Shown: piece after piece, positions 17,549-27,028 of the stretch
Position numbering within the stretch: position 1 is the stretch's first letter
Layout: each line of letters starts with the position of its first letter
NCBI RefSeq assembly: GCF_900142775.1
Contig: NZ_FRCC01000010.1
Location: forward strand, 56,942-120,941
DNA from: Flavobacterium flevense
GTDB taxonomy: Bacteria > Bacteroidota > Bacteroidia > Flavobacteriales > Flavobacteriaceae
Direction of reading: 5' to 3'
Length of the DNA: 64,000 nt
Notes under the pieces: generated by a model
The model's input: the letters and a program-made list of their open reading frames with translations, nothing else
What the model was told of the DNA's origin: nothing
Database searches by the model: none
Translations under genes and position numbers: made by a program

Positions 17549-19867
17549 ATGAATTCAAAAAAGCAATTTTTAAAATATGTGCAGTACTGGCCGTGGTTTT
17601 TGGTGAGTTTTGTCTTGTTTACAGCTGCTGCCTATTATTATTTAGGTGCAGTTTCACCTACCTATGAAACCACAGCTTTGATTAACATTGATAAAATGGA
17701 CGAAAAAGACAGTGAAATAATAAGTACTGATAAAGTGAAAACCGATAAAGAAGAAGATTTAGAAAAAGAAAAAGTATTCATCACTTCTAATGATTTTTTA
17801 TCGAAATTGGTAACTGATTTAAAACTCAATATCAATTATTTTGAAAAAGGATTGATAGCCAATAAAGTCGTAGCAGACATTCCATTTGTATTTAAGACTC
17901 ACATTTCAAATGATTCTTTGTCGAAAGTAACGTATAATATTAAAGTTACTGAGGACGGATTTATTGTAAATGAATCGGTTACCGATGGACTTTCTTTAAT
18001 TCGGAATAATACCATTTATGACCTTTCCGGGATTCCATTTTCGATAGAGCTGACTTCAAAAGCAAAAAAAAATCTTTCTAATTATCTGGATAAGGAATAT
18101 GTAGTGACTCTGGAGCCTACAGAAATGGCGGTAAAAAATTTAAAACTTAATTTAAATATCGCTTCTGATGAAAATATAAAAACCAATTTAAGTTTAAGCC
18201 ATACCGGAACGAATCCGATGCAGTCTAAAAAAATTCTAAAAAGGATTATTAAATCACTGGATGAGGATATAGTAGCTGAAAAACAAAAAAAGCTGGGTAA
18301 AACAGTGGCGTATTTAAACCAGCGAATAGCAGCATTTACAAAAGAAAAAGATTCCATTGAAAGCGTTAAAGAAAGTTACCTGCGTAATAATAACATTTAT
18401 GTTTTAGATCAGTATATTGTTTCTAAAACTAATGAAAAAACCACTAAAACAGCTAATTCTGCACTTAATGACAAACAAATTGCATTGACTAATTTTGCAA
18501 TTAATGACATTAGAAAGTCAGGCTATTCAACACCTTTAGGTACGGATTATAACCTGGAAATACCGTCTTTAAACCAGTTGCTTGTTAATTACAATTCCAG
18601 TCTTATAGAAAGTGAATTGATTTTGCAAAGAGCACAAAAAAACAATCCTGCTTATGTGAGTGTAATGGCTCAGTTACAAGTTCAGAAACAAACGATTTTA
18701 AACACCTTAGGTGATTATTTAAATCAATTAAAACAAACTAAAATTGTCAATAGTATTGAACAAAGCAACGCCATTTCGGAAGCACAAAGTATCCCTACAA
18801 AAAACAAAGAATTAGGTAATATTGATAATGATTTGAGTTTGAAAGAGGAGACGTATTCGGCTTTATTACAAAGACGGGAAGAGGCTATCTTAAACGGAGC
18901 TGTTTTAGATTCTGATTTAAATATACTTGATAATCCACAAACTAATTATGCTGCTATTTCTCCAAAGCCAAAGCCTTTCATGCTTGGTGCTATTTTGTTT
19001 AGCTTTTTACTTCCTTTTGGTTTTGTTTATGTAAAACTTAAAATGGATTCTAAAATTCATACTCAGGAAGATCTTACGGGGCAACTGGCTGATATTCCTT
19101 TTCTTGGAAATATTCCTGAAATTGATTCGAATGAAAAACTGGATAATTCAGCTACTTCCAGATCATTAATTGCCGAAGCAACACGTACATTATTTTCTAA
19201 TATTTCGTATTTGTTGCCTCACAATAAGGATCAAAAAGGAAAAGTAGTATTGTTTACTTCCTCCATTCAGGGAGAAGGAAAATCCTTTTGTGCTTTTCAT
19301 AATGCGGTTACCATTGGTAATTTAAATAAAAAAGTACTCCTCATTGGTGCTGATTTAAGAAATCCTCAATTGCATGATTACTACAAAGTTCAAAAAAGTA
19401 TTCCCGGACTTTCGGATTATTTATATGATAATACTAAGAATTGGAAAAACTTTTTAGTGAAGAAAACTGATTTTTCAGGAAACCTTGATGTCCTTTTTTC
19501 AGGAGAAATCCCTCCTAATCCTACACAATTACTGACTAATTCTAATTTAGAAACATTACTGGAGGAAGCTAAGTTATTCTATGATTTTATAATCATTGAT
19601 TCGGCTCCTGTACAAATTGTTTCTGACACGCTTAATTTCAGCTATCTGGCTGATGTGACGGTATATGTGGCTAAATCGAACTTTTCAGATAAAGAGATGC
19701 TTTTACAGTTGCATGATTTTATAAAAAAAGGACAACTGAAAAATGTGGGTGTGGTCATTAACGGAATTAATAAAAAGAGTGTTTACGGCTACAGCTATAG
19801 TTATACTTATCAGGAAAAAAAGGTAAAAGTACCATGGTTTAAAAGAAGTATGGCTTTTAATAATTAA
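17549..19867 (+). CDS. wzc: Wzc/GumC-type polysaccharide co-polymerase with BY-kinase domain
   Basis: A 772-residue inner-membrane protein that controls chain length and export. It has an N-terminal membrane helix (about 18-36), a long periplasmic Wzz-type domain with coiled-coil stretches, and a second helix near residues 480-498. A cytoplasmic tyrosine autokinase domain follows: Walker A SSIQGEGKS with Lys578, Walker A' VLLIGADLRNPQ and Walker B FIIIDSAPV. The C-terminus carries five alternating tyrosines (residues 746-754, YGYSYSYTY), the usual autophosphorylation cluster. No Wzb-type or PHP-type tyrosine phosphatase gene is seen in this window, so the partner must lie elsewhere or to the left. 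Confidence 0.92.
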   Translation: MNSKKQFLKYVQYWPWFLVSFVLFTAAAYYYLGAVSPTYETTALINIDKMDEKDSEIISTDKVKTDKEEDLEKEKVFITSNDFLSKLVTDLKLNINYFEKGLIANKVVADIPFVFKTHISNDSLSKVTYNIKVTEDGFIVNESVTDGLSLIRNNTIYDLSGIPFSIELTSKAKKNLSNYLDKEYVVTLEPTEMAVKNLKLNLNIASDENIKTNLSLSHTGTNPMQSKKILKRIIKSLDEDIVAEKQKKLGKTVAYLNQRIAAFTKEKDSIESVKESYLRNNNIYVLDQYIVSKTNEKTTKTANSALNDKQIALTNFAINDIRKSGYSTPLGTDYNLEIPSLNQLLVNYNSSLIESELILQRAQKNNPAYVSVMAQLQVQKQTILNTLGDYLNQLKQTKIVNSIEQSNAISEAQSIPTKNKELGNIDNDLSLKEETYSALLQRREEAILNGAVLDSDLNILDNPQTNYAAISPKPKPFMLGAILFSFLLPFGFVYVKLKMDSKIHTQEDLTGQLADIPFLGNIPEIDSNEKLDNSATSRSLIAEATRTLFSNISYLLPHNKDQKGKVVLFTSSIQGEGKSFCAFHNAVTIGNLNKKVLLIGADLRNPQLHDYYKVQKSIPGLSDYLYDNTKNWKNFLVKKTDFSGNLDVLFSGEIPPNPTQLLTNSNLETLLEEAKLFYDFIIIDSAPVQIVSDTLNFSYLADVTVYVAKSNFSDKEMLLQLHDFIKKGQLKNVGVVINGINKKSVYGYSYSYTYQEKKVKVPWFKRSMAFNN

Positions 19868-19878
19868 TAACACTTAAT

Positions 19879-20295
19879 ATGGAAAAAAAAGCAATCTTTT
19901 TCACACTGCTGATAGTTAGTCTGTTAGTGTTTTATTATTCCTGGTTGCCAGACCCTAACATGAAATCAGAAGCTTATTTGCCCAAATGGATTTTAGACTG
20001 GAGTAATAAAAATTACAACCTGCGTACCGGAGTTCCATTTGTGCCTTTTGGTTATTTTCTGGCAGCTTATTCACAAATGATGAACTCTGACAAACCAGAA
20101 CTAAACACCAATTTAATTTTTATCCAAAACCTTGGTGTGGCTGGAATTGTAGCTTTTATTGCCGAAGGCGGGCAATTTTTAATACAAAGTAGAAATCCGG
20201 ATTTAATGGATATTTATTTTGCCATTATTGGTAGTGCTGTAGGAGCTTTTACCTATAGTTTAGTTAACAAAATAAGATTTAAAAATGCGAAATAG
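19879..20295 (+). CDS. VanZ-like family membrane protein
   Basis: A 138-residue membrane protein with about three to four hydrophobic segments and the overall pattern of VanZ-like proteins. An N-terminal helix (FTLLIVSLLVFYYSW) precedes a polar stretch, and helices follow near 90-110 and 115-130 with the conserved acidic GEGGQFLI-like turn (AEGGQFLIQSRNPDLMDI). VanZ-like proteins often occur in Bacteroidota polysaccharide loci, but their function is unknown. It lies between wzc (11 bp gap) and the sugar transferase gene (11 bp overlap), so it is clearly in the operon. Confidence 0.75.
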   Translation: MEKKAIFFTLLIVSLLVFYYSWLPDPNMKSEAYLPKWILDWSNKNYNLRTGVPFVPFGYFLAAYSQMMNSDKPELNTNLIFIQNLGVAGIVAFIAEGGQFLIQSRNPDLMDIYFAIIGSAVGAFTYSLVNKIRFKNAK

Positions 20296-21685
20296 ACACA
20301 AATTTACCTTTGTAATTTCCTGTGCCATTGCCGACATGTCAGCAATGATAGTTTCAACTTTGATTTTTTTGAAATTTGCTACAGAAGAAAGTTTGGGATG
20401 GGATGCTTTATTTCTGAATAAAATGATTCCAATAACGGTTTTAAGCTGGTTGTTTTCAGTCTCTTATTTTAAACTGTATAAAATTGATGTTCTTTTTAGT
20501 TTAGAACATTTTTTCCGTAATAGCTGGCGTGCTTTTCTCACCCAGCGAATTTTATGGCATGTTTATATTTATATCTTTCAGGATGATATCTCTTATTTTT
20601 TTGAAAGTAAGGCCAATTTAATTCAGCTGAGCTTTTTATTATTCTACTTTTTATTATCCAGAACAATATTTACGCTGGTAATCAGAAAAATTAAAGAATG
20701 GGTTTTTAAACGTTTTACAGTTGCTATTTGGGGTTTTAATCTTACCAGTATTCAACTGGCTTCCTACCTAGAAACCAATTCATTTTTTATTCATTTTGTA
20801 GGCATCCTTAACGAAAATAATCAGGTTACTTATTCCTCAAAAAAAGAGTTTACTCAGGCACTTACAGAAGCTATTGATGATGCTGCTAAAGCAAATATCA
20901 ACGAATTATACATTGTATGCAAACCTGATTTTATTTCAGATTTAAATAGCTTTTTTGAATTAGGAGACAAGCATTGCATGCGCTTAAAGTTTATTCCTGA
21001 TTTTTCATCTATTTCGAAAAAACATTTCAGCTCTACGCATTTAAATAATTTTCATGTTATAAAACCCCGCTACGAACCCTTGCAGGATGCTTATAACCGC
21101 CTGGCTAAAAGAGTATTTGATATTGTGTTTAGTCTGCTGGTAATAATTTTCATTTTATCCTGGCTGTATCCTTTATTGGCTTTTCTTATTAAAAGAGAAA
21201 GTAAAGGACCTGTATTGTTTAAACAAATGCGAACAGGTAAAAAGAATGAACCTTTTTGGTGTTACAAATTCAGAAGCATGTACACTGATATGGGAGATGA
21301 AGCGGAACAGGCTAAAAGAGGTGATTCCCGAATTACTCCTATTGGTAAGTTTATACGCAGAACCAGTTTAGATGAAATGCCTCAGTTTTTCAATGTACTC
21401 ATGGGGAAAATGAGTGTTGTAGGACCGCGACCTCATATGATTAAACATACTACCGATTATAACAGCCATATCAATAATTTCATGGTTCGGCATTTTGTTA
21501 AACCCGGAATCACCGGTTTGGCACAGGTAACAGGGCTTAGAGGAGAAACTAAAAAAGTCTCTGATATGAAACGACGTGTAAATACTGACATCGATTATGT
21601 ACAACGATGGAGTATTATTACGGATATTAAAATATGCATTTTAACAGTTATTGTAACGTTAAAAGGTGATGAAAATGCTTTTTAA
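20285..21685 (+). CDS. initiating polyprenyl-phosphate sugar-phosphate transferase (WbaP/WcaJ type)
   Basis: A 466-residue membrane enzyme that transfers a sugar-1-phosphate to undecaprenyl phosphate, the first step of repeat-unit assembly. Four N-terminal helices and a CoA-binding-like central domain precede a re-entrant helix (about 275-300). The catalytic PGT core then carries KRESKGPVLFKQMRTGKK, WCYKFRSMYTDMGDEA, RRTSLDEMPQFFNVL and MSVVGPRPHM. All are hallmark motifs of this superfamily. It overlaps the VanZ-like gene by 11 bp and is the last large gene of the locus. The first sugar cannot be told from the sequence. Confidence 0.92.
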   Translation: MRNRHKFTFVISCAIADMSAMIVSTLIFLKFATEESLGWDALFLNKMIPITVLSWLFSVSYFKLYKIDVLFSLEHFFRNSWRAFLTQRILWHVYIYIFQDDISYFFESKANLIQLSFLLFYFLLSRTIFTLVIRKIKEWVFKRFTVAIWGFNLTSIQLASYLETNSFFIHFVGILNENNQVTYSSKKEFTQALTEAIDDAAKANINELYIVCKPDFISDLNSFFELGDKHCMRLKFIPDFSSISKKHFSSTHLNNFHVIKPRYEPLQDAYNRLAKRVFDIVFSLLVIIFILSWLYPLLAFLIKRESKGPVLFKQMRTGKKNEPFWCYKFRSMYTDMGDEAEQAKRGDSRITPIGKFIRRTSLDEMPQFFNVLMGKMSVVGPRPHMIKHTTDYNSHINNFMVRHFVKPGITGLAQVTGLRGETKKVSDMKRRVNTDIDYVQRWSIITDIKICILTVIVTLKGDENAF

Positions 21686-21702
21686 ACTTAAAATTTAAAA
21701 TT

Positions 21703-21870
21703 ATGAACACTACTTATTTTTTCATTGGTTTATTTACAGGAATTTCTGTAAGTGCCTTTTTTATAGGCAAAGAATTGTATAAATACTACACTAAATATAC
21801 AGTTCAAAAGAAACAATTAGACCGGATTTTAAAATTGAATGACAAATTCAAAAAATTTAAAGTCGCTTAA
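21703..21870 (+). CDS. small single-pass membrane protein (55 aa)
   Basis: A short frame starting with ATG 17 bp after the sugar transferase stop encodes 55 residues: one membrane helix (about residues 5-22, YFFIGLFTGISVSAFFIG) followed by a basic tail rich in Lys and Tyr. I do not recognise the family. Position, orientation and the well-formed helix-plus-basic-tail layout favour a real gene co-transcribed with the polysaccharide export genes. It might anchor or regulate the transferase or the kinase. That is speculation. Confidence 0.5.
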   Translation: MNTTYFFIGLFTGISVSAFFIGKELYKYYTKYTVQKKQLDRILKLNDKFKKFKVA

Positions 21871-21955
21871 ACGATCAGCTGCATAACAACAGAACTGCAT
21901 TGACTACGTAAATAAAATAACTTTTACGCCTAAAACACTTAAAGCTAAACTACAT

Positions 21956-22969
21956 ATGGAAAGTAACAAAACATTAGGTGAATTTATAATAGAAAATCAA
22001 CAGGAATTCAAATATTCTTCCGGGGAATTATCCCGACTTTTTAACTCCATTAAATTAGCTGCAAAAGTGGTAAGTCATAAAGTTAATAAAGCGGGTCTGG
22101 TAGATATTGTGGGAAGAGCAGGAGGTAAAAATATTCAGGGTGAAGACCAGCAAAAACTAGATGTGTATGCCAATGATATTTTTATCGAAACCTTAATCAA
22201 CCGACAGATTGTATGCGGTATTACCTCTGAAGAAAACGACAATTTTATAAGCGTTCAGGGGAGTGATAACAGTAACACCAACAAATATATCCTGCTAATG
22301 GATCCATTAGATGGTTCTTCTAATATTGATGTGAATGTTTCTGTAGGAACCATTTTTTCTGTTTACAGAAGAATTTCTAAACCAGGAACTCCGGTAGTAT
22401 TAGAAGATTTTCTGCAACCTGGAATAAACCAGGTTGCAGCAGGATATGTTATTTACGGAACTTCGACAATGCTCGTGTACACAACAGGTCATGGTGTGAA
22501 CGGATTTACGCTGAATCCCGCCATTGGAACCTTTTATCTTTCTCATCCTAAAATTAAATTCCCTGAAAAAAGTAAAATATATTCTGTAAACGACGGAAAT
22601 TATACTCATTTCCCCGAAGGAATTAAAAACTTTATCCGGTATTGCAGGCAGGAAGAAGGAGACAGACCTTACACCTCGAGATATATAGGAAGTCTGGTTT
22701 CAGACATGCATAGAAACATGCTCAAAGGTGGTATTTATTTGTATCCAAATACCAAATCCAATAACGGCAAACTACGACTTTTATATGAATGCAATCCTAT
22801 GGCATTTATAACCGAACAAGCCGGAGGGAAAGCATCTGACGGAAATTCCAGAATAATGGAAATAGAGCCTCAAAGCTTACATCAAAGAGTTCCCTTTTAT
22901 AGCGGAAGCATTAAGATGGTAGAAAAAGTGGAAGAATTTATAGCTAAATCCAGACTCCATAAAGTTTGA
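21956..22969 (+). CDS. fbp: fructose-1,6-bisphosphatase class 1
   Basis: A 337-residue gluconeogenic enzyme that hydrolyses fructose-1,6-bisphosphate to fructose-6-phosphate. The metal- and phosphate-binding signature [19 protein letters not shown] is clear, preceded by [10 protein letters not shown]. The substrate-binding segment [18 protein letters not shown] and [19 protein letters not shown] are also standard. Length is normal. It follows the polysaccharide locus by 85 bp in the same direction. Fructose-6-phosphate is the precursor of mannose and hexosamine nucleotides, so proximity to manC/gmd/fcl makes metabolic sense, although it may simply be a housekeeping neighbour. Confidence 0.95.
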   Translation: MESNKTLGEFIIENQQEFKYSSGELSRLFNSIKLAAKVVSHKVNKAGLVDIVGRAGGKNIQGEDQQKLDVYANDIFIETLINRQIVCGITSEENDNFISVQGSDNSNTNKYILLMDPLDGSSNIDVNVSVGTIFSVYRRISKPGTPVVLEDFLQPGINQVAAGYVIYGTSTMLVYTTGHGVNGFTLNPAIGTFYLSHPKIKFPEKSKIYSVNDGNYTHFPEGIKNFIRYCRQEEGDRPYTSRYIGSLVSDMHRNMLKGGIYLYPNTKSNNGKLRLLYECNPMAFITEQAGGKASDGNSRIMEIEPQSLHQRVPFYSGSIKMVEKVEEFIAKSRLHKV

Positions 22970-23029
22970 TTTTATTAAAAACTATTGCGTATGACTAATG
23001 AACCAAATTATTAACCAATACAGTAGCTT

Positions 23030-26000
23030 ATGAAAAAACAATTACCCGAAGCGAATACATTAGAATTCGATTTGCTTTCCCATGAAATTGAAAGCGTAAT
23101 ACAAACAACAAACACCCAATTAGAAATCTGGACCGATTGCTTAATTGGAGGTGATGATGCAAATAAAGCGAACAACCTGTCTTATTCCATTAAATTTGAC
23201 GGTAAATTGGTTGTAGAAGCCTTAGAATATGCCTTAGATACTTTAGTGCAGCGACATGAATCGCTAAGAGCTACCTTTAGTTCTGATGGAGTATATATGA
23301 ATATTTCCAGGAATTTAAAAATAGACTTAGCTCATGTTGATATTTCTTATTTCGATGCAAAAGATAAAGAAAAAGCGAGAGCAAATATAATTTCGGATGA
23401 AGTCAATACGCTATTTGATCTTGTAAATGGACCGCTGTTTAAATCTAAATTGATTAAAACGGATGATCTTGAAAACATTCTGGTTTTAACTTATCATCAT
23501 ATCATTGGTGATGGTTTAAGTATCAAAATCATGCTGGAAGAACTCAGTATCCTTTACTCGGCTTTTATAGAAAAAACAATTCCAAAACTGACCACTCCGG
23601 AACGTTTTAGTGCCTATGCCGGAATAGTAAATACATTAGTGCAGGATAAGGATTATAAGCAAATAGAGGATTTTTGGTTAAATAGCTATAAAGATTCAGT
23701 TCCTCATGTCGAATTACCTTTGGATTATGCCCGACCGGCTTTAAGAACTTACAAGAGTAAACGTTTTGATTATTTTATTGATATCAAACTTATCAATTCG
23801 CTTAAACAGCTTGGGAACAGTGCCGGTTGCAGTTTAGCAACAACCTTCCTGATCGCTTTTGAAGTTTTTTTGTGTAAACTGACCGGTCAAAATGATTTAG
23901 TAGTTGGTTTCCCTGTTTCAGGAAACAGGAGGTATGACATGAAACATTTAATAGGAGATTGTGCCAATTTACTTCCTATACGTAGTAAAGTAGACACCAA
24001 TATCAGCTTTTTACAATATTTAAAGCAAAGGTATCCACAATTATTAAAAGCGTATATAAACCATCAGCTTAGTTTTGGTCATCTGCTTCAAAAACTGGCA
24101 ATAGCCCGGGATTCTTCGAGAATTCCTATGATTCCCGTGACATTAACGGTTGATTTAAGCAGGGATATAGAAAGCGGTTTTTCGTTTATGGGACTCAATT
24201 ATGAGTTTGAAATTAATCCTGCTAATTACTCTTCATTTGAAATTAATCTGCATGCCTGTATATCTAAAAACCGACCTACACTTCAATGTTCCTATAATAC
24301 TTCCTTATTTAAAGAAGAAACAATAAAGCAAATTATGATTTCATTTGAAGAAATATTAAAAAAATTAATATCAAATCAGGAAAGTCCCATCAATGATCTT
24401 TTAAAAGAAGATTATTTAGCTAATTATAAAGCCCTGAATGATACCGAAGCACCTTATCCTTACGTTTCATTATCTGAATTGTTAAGTAAACAAGCCGAAA
24501 TTTCACCCAATAACATCGCTATTGAATATAATAAAACTGCAATATCTTATCAGGATTTGCATGTAAAGGTAAATCAGTTTGCCCATTTTTTAGTGGCAAA
24601 AGGGGTACAATCCGGTGATTATATAGCCGTTTCCTATCCGCGAAGTCCTGAATTAGTATATGCTATTTTGGCAATTATACAATGCGGAGCTGCCTATTTA
24701 CCCTTAGATCATGAATATCCTAGTAAACGTGTGGAATACATGATGGAAGATTCTGAAGCTAAATTTTTATTTACCAGCAAAGCTTTGTCATTATCATTGC
24801 CTAAATGTTCCAATACTATTTTGATTGATGAGGCTATGGAATCATTAGATCGATATCCGTCAACAAAACTGGAAACGAGTGTAGACCCTGAAAATATTTT
24901 ATATCTTCTGTATACTTCGGGATCTACAGGGAAGCCAAAAGGAGCAAAAATATCCAATAGAAATGTAGTGAACTTGTTCTTTTCTTTAGAAAAAGAGCCA
25001 GGTATAAAAGAAACGGACCGACTTCCTTTTATTTCTACTATTTCTTTTGATATTGCAAGTTTTGAATTGTTTTTCCCTTTATTTAAAGGAGCTACTTTAG
25101 TGATACCCGAACATGAAACCGCCAGTGACGGCAGATTGTTTCATGAAATGCTGGATAAAGAGAGAATTTCGCTGGTTGTTGCTACACCTACTACCTACCA
25201 AATGCTTTTAGATGCAGGATGGACAAAAAAATTACCTATAAAAATATTTTGCTGTGGAGAACCTTTGCCTCATAAACTGGCTCAGGAACTTATAAAAAGA
25301 AGTGACGAATTGTGGACTTTATATGGTCCTACCGAAGTAACTATTTTTTCATCCTGCAAGCATATAAAAAACGCAGAAACCATAATATCTGTTGGTGCTC
25401 CTATAGCTAATATGCAATATTATATTGTGGATGAGCAGGGTAAACTTTTACCGCCTAACGCTATTGGCGAAATTGCCATTGGAGGAGATGGGGTAGGAAA
25501 GGGGTATTTAGGAAAACCGGAATTGACTGCGGCAAAATATATTCCGAATGTTTTTTCGAATAAAAAAGATGCTGTCATGTACCTTTCCGGAGATTTAGGA
25601 AAATTGCTGCCCAGCAATGAAGTGATGTGTCTGGGACGTATTGATCACCAGGTAAAAGTACGGGGACATCGTATTGAAATAGGCGAAATAGAGCATGTTT
25701 TAATGGCTATTAAAGGGATTAAATCAGCCATTGTGTTAGCTAAAGCTGATATTCTGGTTGCTTTTATTGTTGCTGACTACAAAATTCAAAAAGAAGCAGA
25801 TGAAATCCGATTATGGAGAAATGAATTATCTTCACAATTACCGGCTTTTATGGTACCCCATGTGTTTCATATTTTGGATGAAATGCCCAGAACGCTTAAT
25901 GACAAAGTAGACCGTACCGCCTTATTAGCCTATAAATCGGATGCTGAAAGTACTGAGAGTTATACAGCTCCTCGTACCAGCGAAGAAGAAATGGTAGCGG

Positions 26001-27028
26001 CAATCTGGCAGGAAAGTTTAAAAAAAGAGCGTATCGATATTTTTAGTAACTTTTTTGAAATGGGAGGTCATTCTATTATGGCTGTAAATGTAATGGTCGA
26101 AATAGAAAAAAAGACCGGTATACGCATTCCTCTTTCTGCTTTATTCCAACATTCAACGGTTGAAAAATTTGCCAAATTAATAAACTTAGAAAATAAGATT
26201 ACATCAGATCATCTGGTGCCTCTTAAACCAGGCGGAACCAAAACACCTCTTTTCATCGTGCATGGATCCGGACTTAATATTTTGAATTTTGCACATGTTA
26301 TCAACCATTTTGATGAGGATCAGCCTGTTTATGGTTTTCAGGGAGTAGGGAATAACGGATACAACAATTGGTTTGAGTCTATTGAGGATATGGCTGCCAG
26401 ATATATAGAATCCATTATGAAGGTAAACCCAAAAGGACCTTATGCCATTGCCGGATTTTCGTTTGGAGGTATTGTGGCTTTTGAAATAGCGCGTCAGCTT
26501 AAAAAACAAGGCAAAACCGTAAGTCTTATTGCTGCATTAGACACTTATGTTGATTCTTCCTATTACTATCCTTCGCTTACGCAAAAAAAGTTGATGAGGT
26601 ATTATGACCGTACTTACAGACGTTTGGATTATCTAAAACAAATGCTGACCAGTTGGGATTCTTTAAAATTGCGTGTGAATACTAAAAAGATTTATTTGCA
26701 AAAAAAATACCTGGGACTTAAAGATGATATGAGCGAACAAGAGCGATTAGCACTGGAACATTTTATTGAAGCGGATAAAATGGTTGACAAAATTGTAAAT
26801 CGGTATCATCTGATTCCGCAGCCTTTTGAAGTAGAATTGTTCAGAGCCAAAGATGATGAAAATTACAAACTGGACCCTAATCATTTAGGATGGAAAAAGG
26901 CTGCATTAAGCGGTGTTAAAATTCATAATATAACAGGTAACCATCTGGGTATCACAGCACCTCCAAATGATAAAGTATTAGCCAGAATGCTGCAAACTAT
27001 TTTAGATGAAAAACACGCCAACAGCTAA
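23030..27028 (+). CDS. single-module non-ribosomal peptide synthetase (C-A-T-TE)
   Basis: A 1332-residue one-module NRPS. The condensation domain (about 15-460) keeps the active HHIIGDG motif at 156-162. The adenylation domain (about 480-985) shows LLYTSGSTGKPKGA at about 626-639, YGPTEVTIF, GEIAIGGDGVGKGYLG, YLSGDLGKL and GRIDHQVKVRGHRIEIGEIE. The carrier domain has FFEMGGHSIM with the pantetheine Ser1015. A type I thioesterase ends the protein, with GFSFGG (Ser1144) and a late His in GNHLGI. By eye alignment to GrsA the ten-residue specificity code reads D-I-F-A-F-C-L-I-F-K; I do not recognise its substrate. It overlaps the phosphopantetheinyl transferase gene by 23 bp. A C domain with no upstream module implies condensation with a free acyl, amino-acid or carrier-bound donor. 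Confidence 0.93.
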   Translation: MKKQLPEANTLEFDLLSHEIESVIQTTNTQLEIWTDCLIGGDDANKANNLSYSIKFDGKLVVEALEYALDTLVQRHESLRATFSSDGVYMNISRNLKIDLAHVDISYFDAKDKEKARANIISDEVNTLFDLVNGPLFKSKLIKTDDLENILVLTYHHIIGDGLSIKIMLEELSILYSAFIEKTIPKLTTPERFSAYAGIVNTLVQDKDYKQIEDFWLNSYKDSVPHVELPLDYARPALRTYKSKRFDYFIDIKLINSLKQLGNSAGCSLATTFLIAFEVFLCKLTGQNDLVVGFPVSGNRRYDMKHLIGDCANLLPIRSKVDTNISFLQYLKQRYPQLLKAYINHQLSFGHLLQKLAIARDSSRIPMIPVTLTVDLSRDIESGFSFMGLNYEFEINPANYSSFEINLHACISKNRPTLQCSYNTSLFKEETIKQIMISFEEILKKLISNQESPINDLLKEDYLANYKALNDTEAPYPYVSLSELLSKQAEISPNNIAIEYNKTAISYQDLHVKVNQFAHFLVAKGVQSGDYIAVSYPRSPELVYAILAIIQCGAAYLPLDHEYPSKRVEYMMEDSEAKFLFTSKALSLSLPKCSNTILIDEAMESLDRYPSTKLETSVDPENILYLLYTSGSTGKPKGAKISNRNVVNLFFSLEKEPGIKETDRLPFISTISFDIASFELFFPLFKGATLVIPEHETASDGRLFHEMLDKERISLVVATPTTYQMLLDAGWTKKLPIKIFCCGEPLPHKLAQELIKRSDELWTLYGPTEVTIFSSCKHIKNAETIISVGAPIANMQYYIVDEQGKLLPPNAIGEIAIGGDGVGKGYLGKPELTAAKYIPNVFSNKKDAVMYLSGDLGKLLPSNEVMCLGRIDHQVKVRGHRIEIGEIEHVLMAIKGIKSAIVLAKADILVAFIVADYKIQKEADEIRLWRNELSSQLPAFMVPHVFHILDEMPRTLNDKVDRTALLAYKSDAESTESYTAPRTSEEEMVAAIWQESLKKERIDIFSNFFEMGGHSIMAVNVMVEIEKKTGIRIPLSALFQHSTVEKFAKLINLENKITSDHLVPLKPGGTKTPLFIVHGSGLNILNFAHVINHFDEDQPVYGFQGVGNNGYNNWFESIEDMAARYIESIMKVNPKGPYAIAGFSFGGIVAFEIARQLKKQGKTVSLIAALDTYVDSSYYYPSLTQKKLMRYYDRTYRRLDYLKQMLTSWDSLKLRVNTKKIYLQKKYLGLKDDMSEQERLALEHFIEADKMVDKIVNRYHLIPQPFEVELFRAKDDENYKLDPNHLGWKKAALSGVKIHNITGNHLGITAPPNDKVLARMLQTILDEKHANS

